Origin: Brachionus koreanus
Lineage: Eukaryota > Rotifera > Eurotatoria > Ploima > Brachionidae
Assembly (NCBI GenBank): GCA_016987375.1
Contig: PJRA01000412.1
Location: 2,718,570 to 2,782,569, forward strand
Direction: 5' to 3'
Length of the DNA: 64,000 bases
Numbering within the stretch: position 1 is the stretch's first letter; the number at the start of each line of letters is the position of its first letter. This document shows, one piece after another, positions 37,195 through 51,800 of this stretch. The notes below the pieces were generated by a model. That model saw nothing but the letters and a program-made list of their open reading frames with translations. It was not told where the DNA came from and did not search any database. The position numbers were made by a program, and so were the translations under genes.

Positions 37195-40100
37195 TTTAAA
37201 TATTCACTTTTCAAAATTGTTTAGAATTTTTGCTCTTGAAAAAAAATTTTAATAAACAAAATTCATTTGTCTAGTACAAGTATATTTTCACATTATTTGC
37301 ATCATTTTAAAACTCGGTTTCAAAAGAAAGAAAACTTTTCTTTTAAAAAAGTTTTCAAAAAAGTCTTTGAGCTCATTTGAAAAAAATGTTCAAAGATAGA
37401 TATTTTTTCTAGATCATGATCTAAAACAAAATTTGGGACTATTGGATCAAAATTTGTTCGCATTTCATGCTTTATCAAAAACAGTTTTACTTATTTTTGT
37501 TTTAATAGAAATTTTGTGATATTTTCAAGATAAAGCGATAACTTTGAACTAAATTTTAAAAAAATAAATCAATCTTTTTTGTTTTTTCAAATTCCAGATG
37601 CGTGATTTTAACCCAAGATTTTTTTTTCTCTTTGATTAATTAAATATCTTTTTATTAAGTATGATTAAATAATAAAAATCAATAATTCATTTTAATGATT
37701 AAAATATTACATTAATTTTAAAATTAGAATAATTTTTCAGAAAAATAAAAACCATTATTATTTACTTGAATGATTTTAGTTGAATTATTGAAATCAAATA
37801 TCAAAATTTCAAGTAATATATATAAAATTTTTATAGTCTGATTTCATAGTTAGCACTCATTTAAAAAAAGTTAAATTTTTTTTTATTTCAAATTTAAACA
37901 GTAAGTTGGATTCAAATAATTCTTACTTGAATATTCTATTAATATCCAAAATGATATTTAAAAAAAATTACATTTGAAGTGAAGAGTTGGAAAAAAAATT
38001 AAGATGTATTGTCTCGAGTAATATATAGTAATAGAAAAGTAAATTTAAAGTCTAATATAATTCTTGATAACTGATAAATCTTTATTTAAATTAAAGCTAA
38101 TGAAATTTTAATATTTTTGGGTACTATTTAGATAATTAATTTTTATTATTTGAGTTTAAACTTCAAGAATAGTAAAATTAATATGCTTGATACCACAGTT
38201 AATGAATTAAAAGAACATTATTCACAAATTAAATCTAACTTATCGTTTTGACGAGATTGACTGAATAAGTTGAGCGATTAGAGAACCAGGAAATTAACTA
38301 ATAATTATTTTTAATTTTTAAATTTACATCTAAAACAATTTTAAAATGATTTTTATTTAGCCATGATAGCAATTACTTCATATATAAATTTTGAGTTCAT
38401 TTTTTTTTCACAAATGTTATAATGAAATTTAAATTATTATCAAATGTTAACTTTTTTTTAAAGTTTTGATTCTATTTTTAAAAATACTTTTGATATTAAT
38501 TATAAAATTCTTTAAATAATAGAAAAAACTAAAAAAAATTTTTTTGTAAATTTAAATCAAACAATGTGGAAGAGTTGAGCTGAATACGCAAGATGCTTAA
38601 AAAAACAATTTTTAAATTTTGAACCAGTTATTAATCAAATTTCTCAATTTTTCAAAAATAATATTTTTACTCTTATTGTTAAAGTTACTAACTGTACGTT
38701 ACTACGCTTCAGCTTCTGGGTAAGATTCACGCAGTCATACCACTACTGCTTCTGAGCAAGTTATCCAAAATAAACAGTTTTACAATTTTAAATTTTAATC
38801 TGTAATTCAATTTTTATTTTTATAGGTCTGAAATACAAATTAAATAGTTTATGGCATTCTTCATTTAGATTATAGTATCTTAGATATTAATGAATTAGAT
38901 CAATTTCTGATTGATAAATACTTAATATCAAAAATTGGTGTTACGCACCAATCTTAGCTTCTGATTGAAATTAGAAACTTTTTAGATTTAAAAAAAATAC
39001 ATATAAAAGCCTAAAAATTTTTGGTTATTCAGAAAGCCAATAATTTAAGATAAAATTGAAGAAAATTTTATTAGATCTAATCAGTGATTATTCGAAGCAT
39101 AAGTCTATTTTAGATAAAACAGCATAGTTCAAATAATTTCATGAACCAAACTCGAATTGCTTGTCTTTTTTGAGTTAGAAATAATTCAAGATAAAAGCAT
39201 CTGGTTAAATGATTGAAGCAAAAATAATCCATCAAATTTTGTATTTAAATTATTTTCCAAGATTTTATCAGCGTTGAAATTGCGCTTCTAAATTCATAAT
39301 TATTCAAACAAAAGCCCAAAATTGATTGATTCCATTTATTAAAACAAATTGTTTATCACCCTGATTGTCAATTTACAATAAGTAATTTTCTTTCAACACT
39401 AAGAATTCCGAAATTACTTAAAATATAATTAAAAAACTAATTTTGACTGATTTGAATAAAATTCATTCATTTTAAGCTCTAGCTCGACAAACCAAATATT
39501 TAAAAACAATTTTTATCTAAATAAAATTAATTCAATGAATGATTAATCATTAATGCGAGAAAAAAATTGATTTGGACTTTTTATTTTAGTTTTTTTTTTT
39601 TAGGAATTATTAATATAAGGATTATTTAATAACTAAAATATGTAAATTAAAAGATTATTTTATAAAGAATTTAAATGTAAAATTTTTAAATAAAAGAAAT
39701 TTTATTTAAGTTAGTTTATTTTTGATATTTAGTATCAAAACGTGTTTTTTACTAATAAGGCTGTGAATAATCTGATATATTTTTATTAAACAATTAATTT
39801 TTTTTATTATAGTCCAGGGAATTAGAAAAAGAAGCAAAAAATTTAAGATATACTGGTAAATTAAATGATTATAGCTTTAAAATTTAGTATTTCGCAAGAC
39901 AAAAATAAGAATTAGTTGTATGAGTAAATAGTAACCTTTAGGGAAATTAATTTTTATATGAATAACGGGGCAAGCTTTCAGTATTTTGCTAATTAAAAAC
40001 AGAAGAGAAAAGTTATTGCTTATTTATATGGAGTTTTTGAAAGCAAGCGGTCTTGAATATAATTAGCAAATATTTTTTTATTTTTCAACAAGTATTTTCT

Positions 40101-40642
40101 ATGATGAATACAATTTTAAAATTAGTTTTTAAAACTTGATAATTGATTTATTTATCTTTGAGCATTTTGTATTTATCTTTATAATGCAGCTTCAAGCCAA
40201 GCAAACACTAATTTAAAACTATTTTCTTTATTATTCTTGCCAATTTGATAAGAAAATGAAACTTGAAATATTAAGCAAACAAAAAATCGATTTAATTTAA
40301 AGCTAAAATTCATGTCTCATTTAGGCCAATATTGATGGATTAAAAATACCATTGAATTAATTCAATTAAATATTCAATACTTAAAATTCCAAGTTTTCAA
40401 TGATTTATATGTCTGATTAATTTAAAATATATGTGCCTATTTTCTCATCATGATCAAATAGAAACTATTAAAATTGGCTTAAGCATTAGATCTGCAAAAG
40501 CTACTTAACGTGTTTTTGATTAAGACAGAATAAAAATTAATACTTTAGCTTGATATTCTCCACAACTTCTTTATATCTTGATTTTAGATTGATGGATAAG
40601 TAGAAAAAAATTGATTGAATTAATTTTTTTATCGATGCGGTA
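37195..40642. other. AT-rich intergenic region between divergent TOPBP1 and nAChR genes
   Basis: Both flanking genes start outward from this 3.4-kb stretch, so it must hold their promoters. It is almost all A/T with no coding segment, transposase motif or RNA gene that I can recognise. Confidence 0.6.
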
Positions 40643-43600
40643 ATGTTTCAATCCCGGATTTTCTTTGTAAATATTTTACAATTTCTAAGTAAAATAATAG
40701 CAAATTTTGATCAACCAAATAATTTTTTACTTACGAAAAATTTCAAGTTCATTTTGTTTATGCAAACGAAGATGCAAAGCGTTTACTAGATGACTTGTTT
40801 AGTTCATATGATCCAGCTGTTAGACCAGTCGCAGATCCATCTCAAACAATACGACTTAGCATTGGCCTAAAACTCTCACAAATAGCTGATATCGTAAGTT
40901 TTAAATTTTGATATTAATTGTAAAAAACTTAATTAGCTTTCGTAGTCAACAGTCTTGTAAATTAGCAAAATTGATTTCTTAAATTTAAAAAAAAGGAGCT
41001 GTGTTTGGTAATAAAGCTATTAAAAAATTTAAAAAATTAATGTCACAACAAATGGAGTTTAGTTGAAGAATCAAGAAAAAATTATTTATCAAAAAAAATT
41101 ATTTTTTTTTAAGAAGAATTATCAAAATTAAATTCATCAATTAGAAGAAAAGATGAGAAAGGAAAGAGAAAAACGAGAAAAAGGTAGAAATAAAATTGAA
41201 AAATGAAACGCTTCTATGCATTGTATAGACCTGGATAACTAAATTTAACACTGACTAGTTAAAATTTTTTTTTTCAGCTACCATAGCGAGACTAAAGCTA
41301 GTCTTGCTCCGCAGATATCTTATCATTATTGTTAAATATACAAAAATTTTTATTTGTTTATATAATAAAAACTTTAGTAATTTAACCTTTTATTTGAGTA
41401 TAAAATTGGCAATGTGAAATTTCATTCAAAATTTCCAATACAAAAAGTAAAAAATTTTATATATTTTGTACTAATGATCAAAATTTTGTCCTTAAGATGA
41501 AACAAAGTGAAACAACAACTGCTGTTTCACACACTGTGGAAGTCTGGAAAGTCTGAGCCAATTATTTGTGATTTATTTTCAATATTATTAAAACCTATGA
41601 ATATTTAAATGGATTTAATAATAAAATAAGATAGAATGATTAAAGCTTTATTACTATTGATAGTTAGGATGAAGATTTTGAATTTTAAAAACAGCAAGAT
41701 GGCTATGTTCATAATTTAACATTTTTTAAAATATCAGGAAAATTTGTATCAAACTCTAATTTTATCATTAAGAAATTTATTTTCTTTAGGTTGTTCTTTA
41801 GCTTTGAATTATTTTCAAAGTTTTTCTTTTTAGAATAAAAACTAATTTTGATTTAACCCAAAAAAGATTTGGATTTATTTTGAAAAATTCAGATAAACAT
41901 AAAACTCAAAATGTACTAGTAATTTAGTCATTTGATTTATCACTCCTTTTTGTGAACGGTCGACCGGCCCCAAACACTAATTCCTTTAACTTGAAAAAAT
42001 CTGTTCAAAACTGCTTTACTTATTTTAAATTTTATCAACATTTTTAGGATGAAAGAAACCAAATAATGACAACGAATGTATGGCTGAGACATGTAAGATA
42101 TTTATATTTTTTTTTGTTATAGAACAATACAATAAATTTAATTTATGTAGATTCTTTTTCAAAATTTGAATAATTTAACTTAAATACCATGTTGCTAAAT
42201 TTTTTCAAATAAAAATTAAATCAAAAATACAAAAATACACAATTTTATAATTTATTTGGTATGAATAATCAATATTTATTAATGAATTTAATAAATGAAG
42301 TGTTAATCAGTCTTTTGAGGCATGGGAACTAGCCTGTTGATTAATCTCGAAATATATTATTAGAAATCCCGCTTAATTTTCAAATAAAGTTATTTGGATG
42401 AAATAGAACATTTTCGTTGAAAATTTATTTATTTTCTATATAATTACAATCAAAATAAAGCCATTTTTTAAAATTTTATTTATATGTGATAAAATTCAAG
42501 TTTCTTTTTTTCAAAAAGCGGTCCAAACAACCTCTCTGAGCAATTTAAAATTTTAATATAAAATTACACTACATAAAGGAAAAACTATATAATATTTTTC
42601 CTACTTTTGGCAATAGTACAATGTTGTACAAATTTATACAAATGAATTCTAGCAATTTAGTGCAAATTTTATCTAATATTTGTTTGATAACGTGCATTTT
42701 ACAGAGTTAAGAGTTTTTGCAGAGTTTTAAATTTGTTTGTACAAATTTGTACAACATTGTACTGTTTACAGAACCATTTTTGCATAACTAGAAAAAAAAA
42801 TAGTATAGTTTTTTCTTTTTGTACTGTAATTTTGTACTTAGATTTCACATTGCCCCGATAGGTTGTTTGTACCGCTTTTTCAAAATTGAAACTTGAATTT
42901 TATCACATATTAACAAAATTTTAAAAAATTAACAAAAAATCTATTTTGATAAAAAAATTTACTGAAGCTATTAGCATTTTGTTTTAAAAAATAATATTTT
43001 TTATTATTATAAATTTGATAAATTTGAATTAAAGATTTCAATTATTTTTTATTTATCGAGTATTAAAGCTTAAATATTATTGAGCAAGTTTGTTAGTAAA
43101 CTTAGTTTCTGAAATAACTTGATTACTTCTGATAACTGCTAATGCAGTTGTGGCATGCTCATTTTCTAAAAAATTCAAATTTTTACTCTTGAACTTGGAC
43201 AAAGTTATAATTTATTATTTTTTTTTTTTTTAAATATAGTTTGGGTTTAGACCCGGGCAGTTTGGAATTATAACTTTTTAACTTTTTGACAAAGTTATAA
43301 CTTTAAAAATATATATAACTTTTTTCTTTTTCGAAATAAATTTAAATTTAAATTTTTTACAAAAGGAATGGTACGATCAAAAGTTGACTTGGAATCCAGA
43401 TTATTATGGAAATACAAGAAAAATTAATGTACCCAGCTCAAGTATTTGGCTACCGGACGTAGTCCTGTAAGTTTTTGCAATAAAATTTTAGTTTTTAATT
43501 TCTAAAATTAAATTTTATTTTAAAAAAAGATACAACAAGTATAATTTGGAAAAAATTAAACTTAAAAAGTAAATTTCTTCTTCAAAAAAAGTGCTGATGG

Positions 43601-44839
43601 TGACTATCAAATAACTACCAAGACCAAAGCTACCATTAACTATGATGGAAAAATAATTTGGGAACCACCAATGATTTATAAAAGTTATTGTGCCATAAAT
43701 ATTGAATATTATCCATTTGATATTCAGGATTGCTACATGAAATTTGGTACTTGGACTTTTGACGGAAATCTGATTAATCTAGAACACATAAATCAAAACA
43801 ATTCGATTCCAGTACTAAATCCAGTGATACGCAAAGGCGGAATTTCGACCAAATTGTACACAGTTGAGACTGGAATTGACATGTCCGACTTTTATCAAAG
43901 TGTTGAATGGGACGTTCTTTCAATACCAGCACAAAAAAATATTAAGTATTATGATTGTTGCGTCGAGCCGTACTATGACATTTATTTTAACATAACAATA
44001 AGGCGAAAAACACTATTCTATACAGTTAACTTGATAATTCCTTGTGTTAATATTTCATTTTTATCAGTGTTGGTATTCTATTTGCCAAGCGATAGCGGCG
44101 AAAAGCTAACCCTTGGCATATCTATTCTTGTCGCCTTGCTAGTTTTCTATTTGCTACTAATTGAGCTGATACCGCCCACTTCTCTGGTTATTCCGCTTCT
44201 TGGCAAGTACTTACTTTTTACACTTATATTAGTAAATTTAAGTATACTATTGACAATTTTTATACTAAACCTTCACCATCGAAAACCTAATACTCACAAA
44301 ATGCCGTTTTGGATGAAACGCTTGTTTATAGAAATTTTGCCAAAATTACTCTTAATCGAGCGACCCGATGCGGTTAACTGTCAATTAGATGAAAGAGCTA
44401 AAATTAAAAAATTTATGCCATGCTTTAACTCGAATGGGTTAGTTGGAAGTTGTGCAGAAGACCAGTTTTCAGATTTGGACCAGAATTTCAGCAAGCAAAA
44501 GTCTGAATCTATGAAAAGTGTTAATTCAAGTCTAAATGAAAAGACAATTTATCCAAAAAAAGTGACGGACGCTTTTACTGGAATAAGATACATCAATAAA
44601 CAAATGAAAAAAGAAAGCGCTGATAGAAAAGTAATTATTACAATGAACTAACTCTTTCGGTTTTAATTTATTCTAATCTAAAGGAAATTGATGACTGGAA
44701 ATATGTTTCAATGGTAATTGATCGCTTACTATTGTGGATTTTTACTGCTGCTTGTTTGATTGGCACATTCGGAATATTGCTACAAGCTCCCTCAATTTAT
44801 GACACTAGAGAGGAATTAAGAAAATTCCATGATCAATAA
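40643..44839 (+). CDS. Nicotinic acetylcholine receptor alpha-type subunit
   Basis: A pentameric ligand-gated cation channel subunit of nerve or muscle membrane. Seven exons join in phase: 40643-40688, 40748-40893, 42048-42092, 43366-43466, 43530-43538 (9 nt), 43592-44630, 44684-44839, giving 513 residues. A signal peptide ([15 protein letters not shown] to about VYA) is followed by AKRLLDDLF. Ligand-site parts are present: Trp in loop D (WLRHEWYDQ), loop A LYNNADG, loop B FGTWTFDG, and the vicinal Cys pair YDCCVEPYY (238-239) that marks an alpha subunit. The Cys-loop is C149-C163. TM1-TM3 follow, with GEKLTLGIS before the pore helix (cation-type). TM4 is in the last exon ([11 protein letters not shown]). 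The loop F region is about 25 residues longer than usual. Exon sizes of 45 and 101+9 nt echo the vertebrate 45- and 110-nt exons. Confidence 0.94.
41410..41600. mobile_element. Half copy of the foldback family in nAChR intron 2
   Basis: TTGGCAATGTGAAATTTCAT at about 41407, then AAAAAATTTTATA, GATGAAACAAAGTGAAACAA and CTGTTTCACACACTG follow the same order as one arm of the element at 63451-63937, through to the shared spacer (GATTTATTTTCAATATT). No second arm is visible, so it is a diverged solo arm. Confidence 0.7.
42482..42910. mobile_element. 429-bp foldback (palindromic MITE) in nAChR intron 3
   Basis: ATATGTGATAAAATTCAAGT at the left end is found inverted at the right end (42910). The arms of about 180 bp pair along AAAAGCGGT.CAAACAACCT, GCAAT, and GTACAATGTTGTACAAATTT. 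It is non-coding. Its right arm contains GGCAATGTGAAATC, shared with the other foldback copies in this window. It lies in intron 3 of the receptor gene. Confidence 0.82.
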
Positions 44840-46075
44840 AATTATATCATAATGTTTAATTTTTATATACGTTAAAGGCTAATAAAGTTTTTTTCAGAAT
44901 TTAAAAAAAAATTTTTTTTTGCAAAGTTGTGTGCTTTTAATTATTTAACAAGTTAATTATTAGTTAATTTATTAACCTTTTAAGAATTTTAAGAAATATT
45001 TACTCAATTTTTAAAAGAAATTTTTTTAGAGTATTTAAAAAAACGTGGGTTTATTTTTTTATCACCTTTTTTCTTGATTTTTTTTTAATTTGGATTTTAA
45101 TTTTTATGCTAATAAATTACGAATTTACGTAAAATTAAGTAAACTTTTTTTAAAACATATAAATTCTAGAAAATTTCCTAAAATGCATCTTTTTCTTTTT
45201 TTTAACGATTTACGTAAAAAATCGGTATTCTATGCTATTTTTGGAAGGAACAAACCACACTAAAATTTTCTAAATTTTGCTTTCAAACCATTTTCTATTC
45301 CATAACTCATTCATCAAATCAGCTTTAAATAAATTTACCGTTTTTAGACACTTTTTCTGTTTATTCTGCCTAATTTGTGAATAATTTATATTTTAAAATT
45401 TTAGTGTTGTTACTCTTTAGATAAGAGTAATCGATAAGAGTTTACAATGTCTATTACTCTTTAGCTTTTTATTTTTGCTTTTTATCACTACCAACCTAAC
45501 AGACTTTAGATCATTTGTGTTAAATCTCTTATTCTAATATTAAGTTTAGTATGCTTGATTTTACTCAATTTTTGTTTATACTCAAGATTTTTATTCAAAT
45601 TCTGGAATCAGCTCCGTTGTACTTCTTCCTGTTTTCTTTCATCTTTTTTCAAGTACAGGTTTCAAATACTAAGTAGTTCATTCAATAAAAGATCTAACTA
45701 ATTAATAATTTAAAGATTACGCTTAGTCATAAAATTTTGCGTTTTTTAAAAGTTTGGATATTTTTATTTTTGGTATCTTTTTAATTCTTAAAAATTTAAA
45801 ATTCTTATTATTTTTAATAGTGTACAAAATTGGATTTTCTTCAAAATGATATGCCTAACTCTTTGTTTATTCAATTCTAGAAAAATTTTTTAAAATGAAA
45901 ATTTTAAAGCGTCACTAATAGGCCTGTCAGAAACAGCATTAACTATTAACTAGTGACACATGTGTAGTAACGGGTGGTACATTATTAGTTACACAAAATT
46001 CAAACCCTTATAACTTAGGGATGGTAAAACCCAAATCAAATCTTTTATCTAATGAATTAGTATAGATACAACATA
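44840..46075. other. AT-rich spacer downstream of the nAChR gene
   Basis: The stop at 44839 overlaps an AATAAA, a likely poly(A) signal. The remainder is A/T-rich. Weak ACGTAAA/TTTACGT-containing stretches near 45120-45220 resemble a stretch near 29620-29660. No gene is seen. Confidence 0.5.
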
Positions 46076-46079
46076 CCGT

Positions 46080-46650
46080 TGTCAGCTATAAATTTAAATT
46101 TTGTCTTAAAACCCAATATCAGTGATTGTAAAAAGTTTGAATCAATTTTTGGTCTGCTGTTTCTTCCCAACCTCCTTCATAGCCATTCTATGCTAAGATA
46201 ACCCAAAAGTCTTCTATTGGTCTTGCTTGTGGAACATTAGGAGGATTAAGGTCTTTTAGTGCATAATTAACTATTTCATTCATCAAAGAAATCGTCTCAG
46301 CGGATCTATGAGTACTTGCTAAATCAGTCAATGGTAGAGGTCGTTTTTCCAATTATTCTTTGATATATTTAAATTTATAGCAATTGATTTTGACAAGGTA
46401 AAAAAGGCTTGGATAAAAGCGATGCACGAGTTTTCAACAGATTTTTGTACTTTGAGTCGCTAGGCTTCATTATACTTCGGTGTTTTTCACGTTCGATAAG
46501 AAATTTTCATTTTAGCCAATTGTCGACCAATGCAAAAATGATGAACACTGAATTTTCTCACAAGTTCTTGTTGACTTACATTTTTTCTATTGTTTATCAT
46601 TTTTTTGAGTTTAGCAAGTTTTTCTTTGCTCCATGATGTTAAACCTGAAT
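46080..46650 (-). pseudogene. IS630/Tc1-mariner type transposase relic
   Basis: On minus, an N-terminal helix-turn-helix-like segment reads NNRKNVSQQELVRKFSVHHF at about 46605-46545. Further on, LNPPNVPQARPIEDFW at about 46250-46203 matches the 'NPPN.PQ.RPIE.FW' block before the last catalytic acid of this transposase group. Stops and frame changes separate the pieces. It is a single decayed copy with no termini recognised. Confidence 0.7.
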
Positions 46651-48321
46651 TTTTTTTTTATTTGTAGACTTTGGTCTTTTAGCTATCGATTGATATAATT
46701 ATTCGTCGTCTTTCTGTAAATTCTTTTCTGTGATTCGTAGTGTTGGGTGGCGGCAAAGCCTGGTCGGTCAGACCGGCGGCCAAAATTTTCCAAATCATTG
46801 ATGGACGGCCAAATGTACGGCCAAATCATTAAAAAAATTGATTTTTTTAGAATTTTATGTAATATTAAAAAATAAATCTAATTCCTTTCAATTTTTATCA
46901 ATTTTTTTTTTTCAATATATATATATATATATATTTTATTTTTACATATTCTAAAAAATCAGTTTTAATAAAATTGATAAAGTTAGCTAAAACAAATTTA
47001 ACTTGGTAATATGTAAAATGTAAAATTTTCATATAATATGTCGAATAAAATCAGTTAAAAATTGGTGATCTAATAAAAAATGAATCGCCTTTCGTCTGTG
47101 ATATAGCCGTCTAATTACTCTGTTCTCTGTTTATTAAAAATTGCTAGTCTAAGTGAGAATTTTTATTTCCAATATGCATAACTCTTCACTTCCCTACGTT
47201 TAAATCAGTAATTTCACCCATGTGATCGCCCAACAGTTTCTATATCATGCTGTGAAGCTATAATAGTTGGCTAATAGTGGCAATGATTTTCAAAAAAAAT
47301 TAAAAAAGATCCAAGGACAGAGCCTTTTTAAAATTGCATTTGTAGCATCAAGTCATTTTGATTCTACGTTACCAAGAACAACTTCTGGCTTTCTTTCGTT
47401 TAAATAATTTTTTTCCCAATTTTATAATATACCTTCAAATGCATTTGATGATTAGTAGAACAGTTGATGTGAAATTTTTGTCAAAGCCTTTGTAAAAACC
47501 GATGTATCCAATTACCAAAAAAAGCAGATTAGAGATTAAATCCATTTTTAAAATGATTTTTTTATTATTCTTTAACTATACTCTCCAATATTTTACAGAC
47601 AATACGGCCAAATCAAGTCCATTTCAATTGTATTTAGTACATTAGAGTAACGTTCATAAAATGACGATTTGAATTTAAATTTTTTTATTTTTTAATATGA
47701 ACTTTTTAAGAAAAATTTATGATGAACTAAGAGGATATTTTGTAATAAAGGAACTTTTATAGTATAAAATTTTTATAATATAGCCTTGCGGCTTATTTTT
47801 AAATAAAAAGCTCATTCATGTTCATTGATTGTGTTATTCTATTTTTCAAGTTAATGCATCTTTAAAATGTATTTTTATAAATAAAAGATATTTAACGATT
47901 TATCTTTTTGCAAATAATCAAAAAAATTTATTAAACTTATAAGTAAAAATTATTTCAAAATATATTCGTTGAATTTTCCAAAATTTAAATCATAAATAAA
48001 ATACATACAATTTTTAGCTCTATTGTTAATGGTATACATATTAGTGTGCATTTTTCAGCCACATGATTTGAAAAATCAGATCTCTTTCATTTTTTTTTTA
48101 TTTTAATTCTCAAAGGCAAATAAACACGGGCACTAATAAAATTTGTTTGTAAATCTTAAAAAATTTATTTTTTCATTATTATTTTTGTTCAATATAAAAT
48201 ATGATAATTGTGTACATAGGTAAATATTTCTTTATTTTTTTATTTAGATTATTTGAAAAATTTTAATAATTAATTATTACATTTTACCTTAAAAATTTAA
48301 TCTAAGAAACTATTTTTTAAA
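46651..48321. other. Spacer with GC-rich direct repeats and an AT microsatellite
   Basis: An unusual GC-rich patch at 46741-46830 has three CGGCCAAA direct repeats and a CCTGGTCGGTCAGACCGG inverted motif. A (TA)n run lies at about 46914-46934. The remainder is AT-rich and presumably includes the promoter of the p38 gene. Confidence 0.5.
46914..46934. repeat. (TA)n microsatellite
   Basis: About ten uninterrupted TA units. Confidence 0.85.
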
Positions 48322-49724
<1,403 letters not shown>

Positions 49725-51800
49725 GATAAACCAACTTTTTAAATAATCTATTATAAAAATTGAACTTATTTTAAAATTCAGTAGTTTAATTGATAATTTG
49801 TCAAATGATCAATTATTACCATGAGCTATAATGCTAAAATTGTTAACGTTATTTTTATCAAAGATGAATATAATAGCTCCAATTAAAAAAAAAAACAATA
49901 AAAGATCTAAAAAATATTAAAGATTCAGTTTATGTGGTAAATAGGGCCCAAGAAGATAACGATTTTTTTTGGCAGACCTGTACCAGAATCCGAAACCATT
50001 TTGGCGGGCCTAAATTAATGATATTTCACAGTCTTTATTGAATTAAATATCAAAATTTTATGTCTTCTAATTTATATCTTTTAATAAATTTTAATTATTT
50101 TGTCCAATTATAGGTTCAAAACAGTAGTAAAATATAAAAAAAATGATTATGTTACAACCAGTTTTGTATTTTCAACTTGATTTTTATTAACTTTATGATT
50201 TAGTTAATAAAAATTTCAAAGTTTAACTGATTATGAATTAAATTTGAACGGGGTTGGATACGGGTCCGACAAATTTGGACTATCAAGCAGTCATAGTCTG
50301 AGAAAAGACCGTACCAGATCGGTACCAGATCCGTAACTTTTAAACAACATCAAGGGACTGGAGTATTGTTGTCAACACCAATGGCAAGGTAAAATTGTAA
50401 ATAATTTTTCTAAAAAACTGCAAATATGAAATACAATGATAAAGCACGCTAAAAATTTCAAAATTTTTTTTTATATCCAGCTTAAGCTTTTTTATAGCTT
50501 TTACTTTTCAAAATTTTAAAGATTACTAAAAAATTAAATAAAAATTTGACATATGACTACATTTTAATTGATATTTTGTTAATTGCTAAAAAATATTGTG
50601 CCGAAAAAAAAATTATGAAATAAGGAAAATAAATAAAATAACGGATTAGTGCTTATTAAATTAACGGCAAAAAAAGGTTAGCTTTTTTTAAGTGAAGTTT
50701 TTCGATGTAAAAATATATAAAATATAACGGGAGTTAATGATGAAAAAACATCAAAACTCTAAGGATTTATTAAAAATGTGAATATTTAACAAAGTGACCG
50801 TTTTATTTATGTTTGATCAAAATTAGATTTATCTGAAATTTTTCACATGTATTATTTAGAATATAAGCTACTAAATAAATGTCTAAAATATATGAAAGTT
50901 TGATTGTTAGGATTTTTTTTTATAATTTTTTAATCTAGGATATGGTCCTAAAAATAAATTTAAATTTCCTTTTTTTTCCATTGAATTGTTAACAACTATT
51001 AAGTATATTAGTGCTTTAGCCATTGATTGGAAAATTCGAGATGAGTTTAATTGTTGGTCTATCATTATGTTTGCTCTTTTAAGCAAGTTAATCGACATAA
51101 TAACTTTAATCAAAATTTTTTAATCAGTCCTACCAAGTCAAGTCTTCTGTCTTTATCTTTGTATGTCTCGTAGCCTAGATATTTTAGGACTTAAATGGAC
51201 AATTGAACAATAGTTCCAATATAATGGATCTAATTTAAAAAATTCCCATTTAGGTATTTTGTGAAAAAAACTCATAAAAAAAAGTTAGGGTTATGTTTAC
51301 CTTAACCTTATGCTATATTATTTCCTACAAAGATCCGCTACTACCTTAAATTATACAAACTAAGCGAAGGTCGAAAAGGATCTCGCTTATCTTTTAATTT
51401 CTAAACCATCCTAATTTGCTCCCATTAAGGCTTTTTTCTTAACCGGTTTAAGACGGAATTCGAAGAGTTTAGCACATGCTGCTTTTAACTTTTGCCTCAA
51501 AACACCGATCAGGACCTGGTGTCTAAATGTGCTTTTAGCAGGTCATCCATGTGCCCGTAGATGTACTTAATATATCGCTTGATAAAGCTAAGAACACATT
51601 TTTAGAGCATCTGCTGGATAAAGGGTGCGAACGAAAGAACGAAAGATTTTTAAAAATAAATAAAGTTTAAATTTTGCCATCATTTTTTTGTTCGAAAAAA
51701 GTACTTATTTAACTGTCGAACTTATCAACAGAAAATTCTTTCTTCTAAATTAGATATTTTTTATTTGTAAGTTTATACATAATGAAAAAAATATTTTTAA
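49725..51800. other. Spacer with two less AT-rich patches and an unassigned coding-like stretch
   Basis: Patches at about 49940-50030 and 50240-50340 are less AT-rich. The second contains GTACCAGATCGGTACCAGAT, a short direct repeat. Around 51400-51600 the minus strand shows a protein-like stretch (YIYGHMDDLLKAHLDTRS) broken by stops; I cannot assign it, and it is probably part of a mobile element. Confidence 0.4.

Noticed and set aside
46409..46636. 75-codon plus-strand frame
   Set aside because: It is antisense to the IS630/Tc1-type transposase relic.
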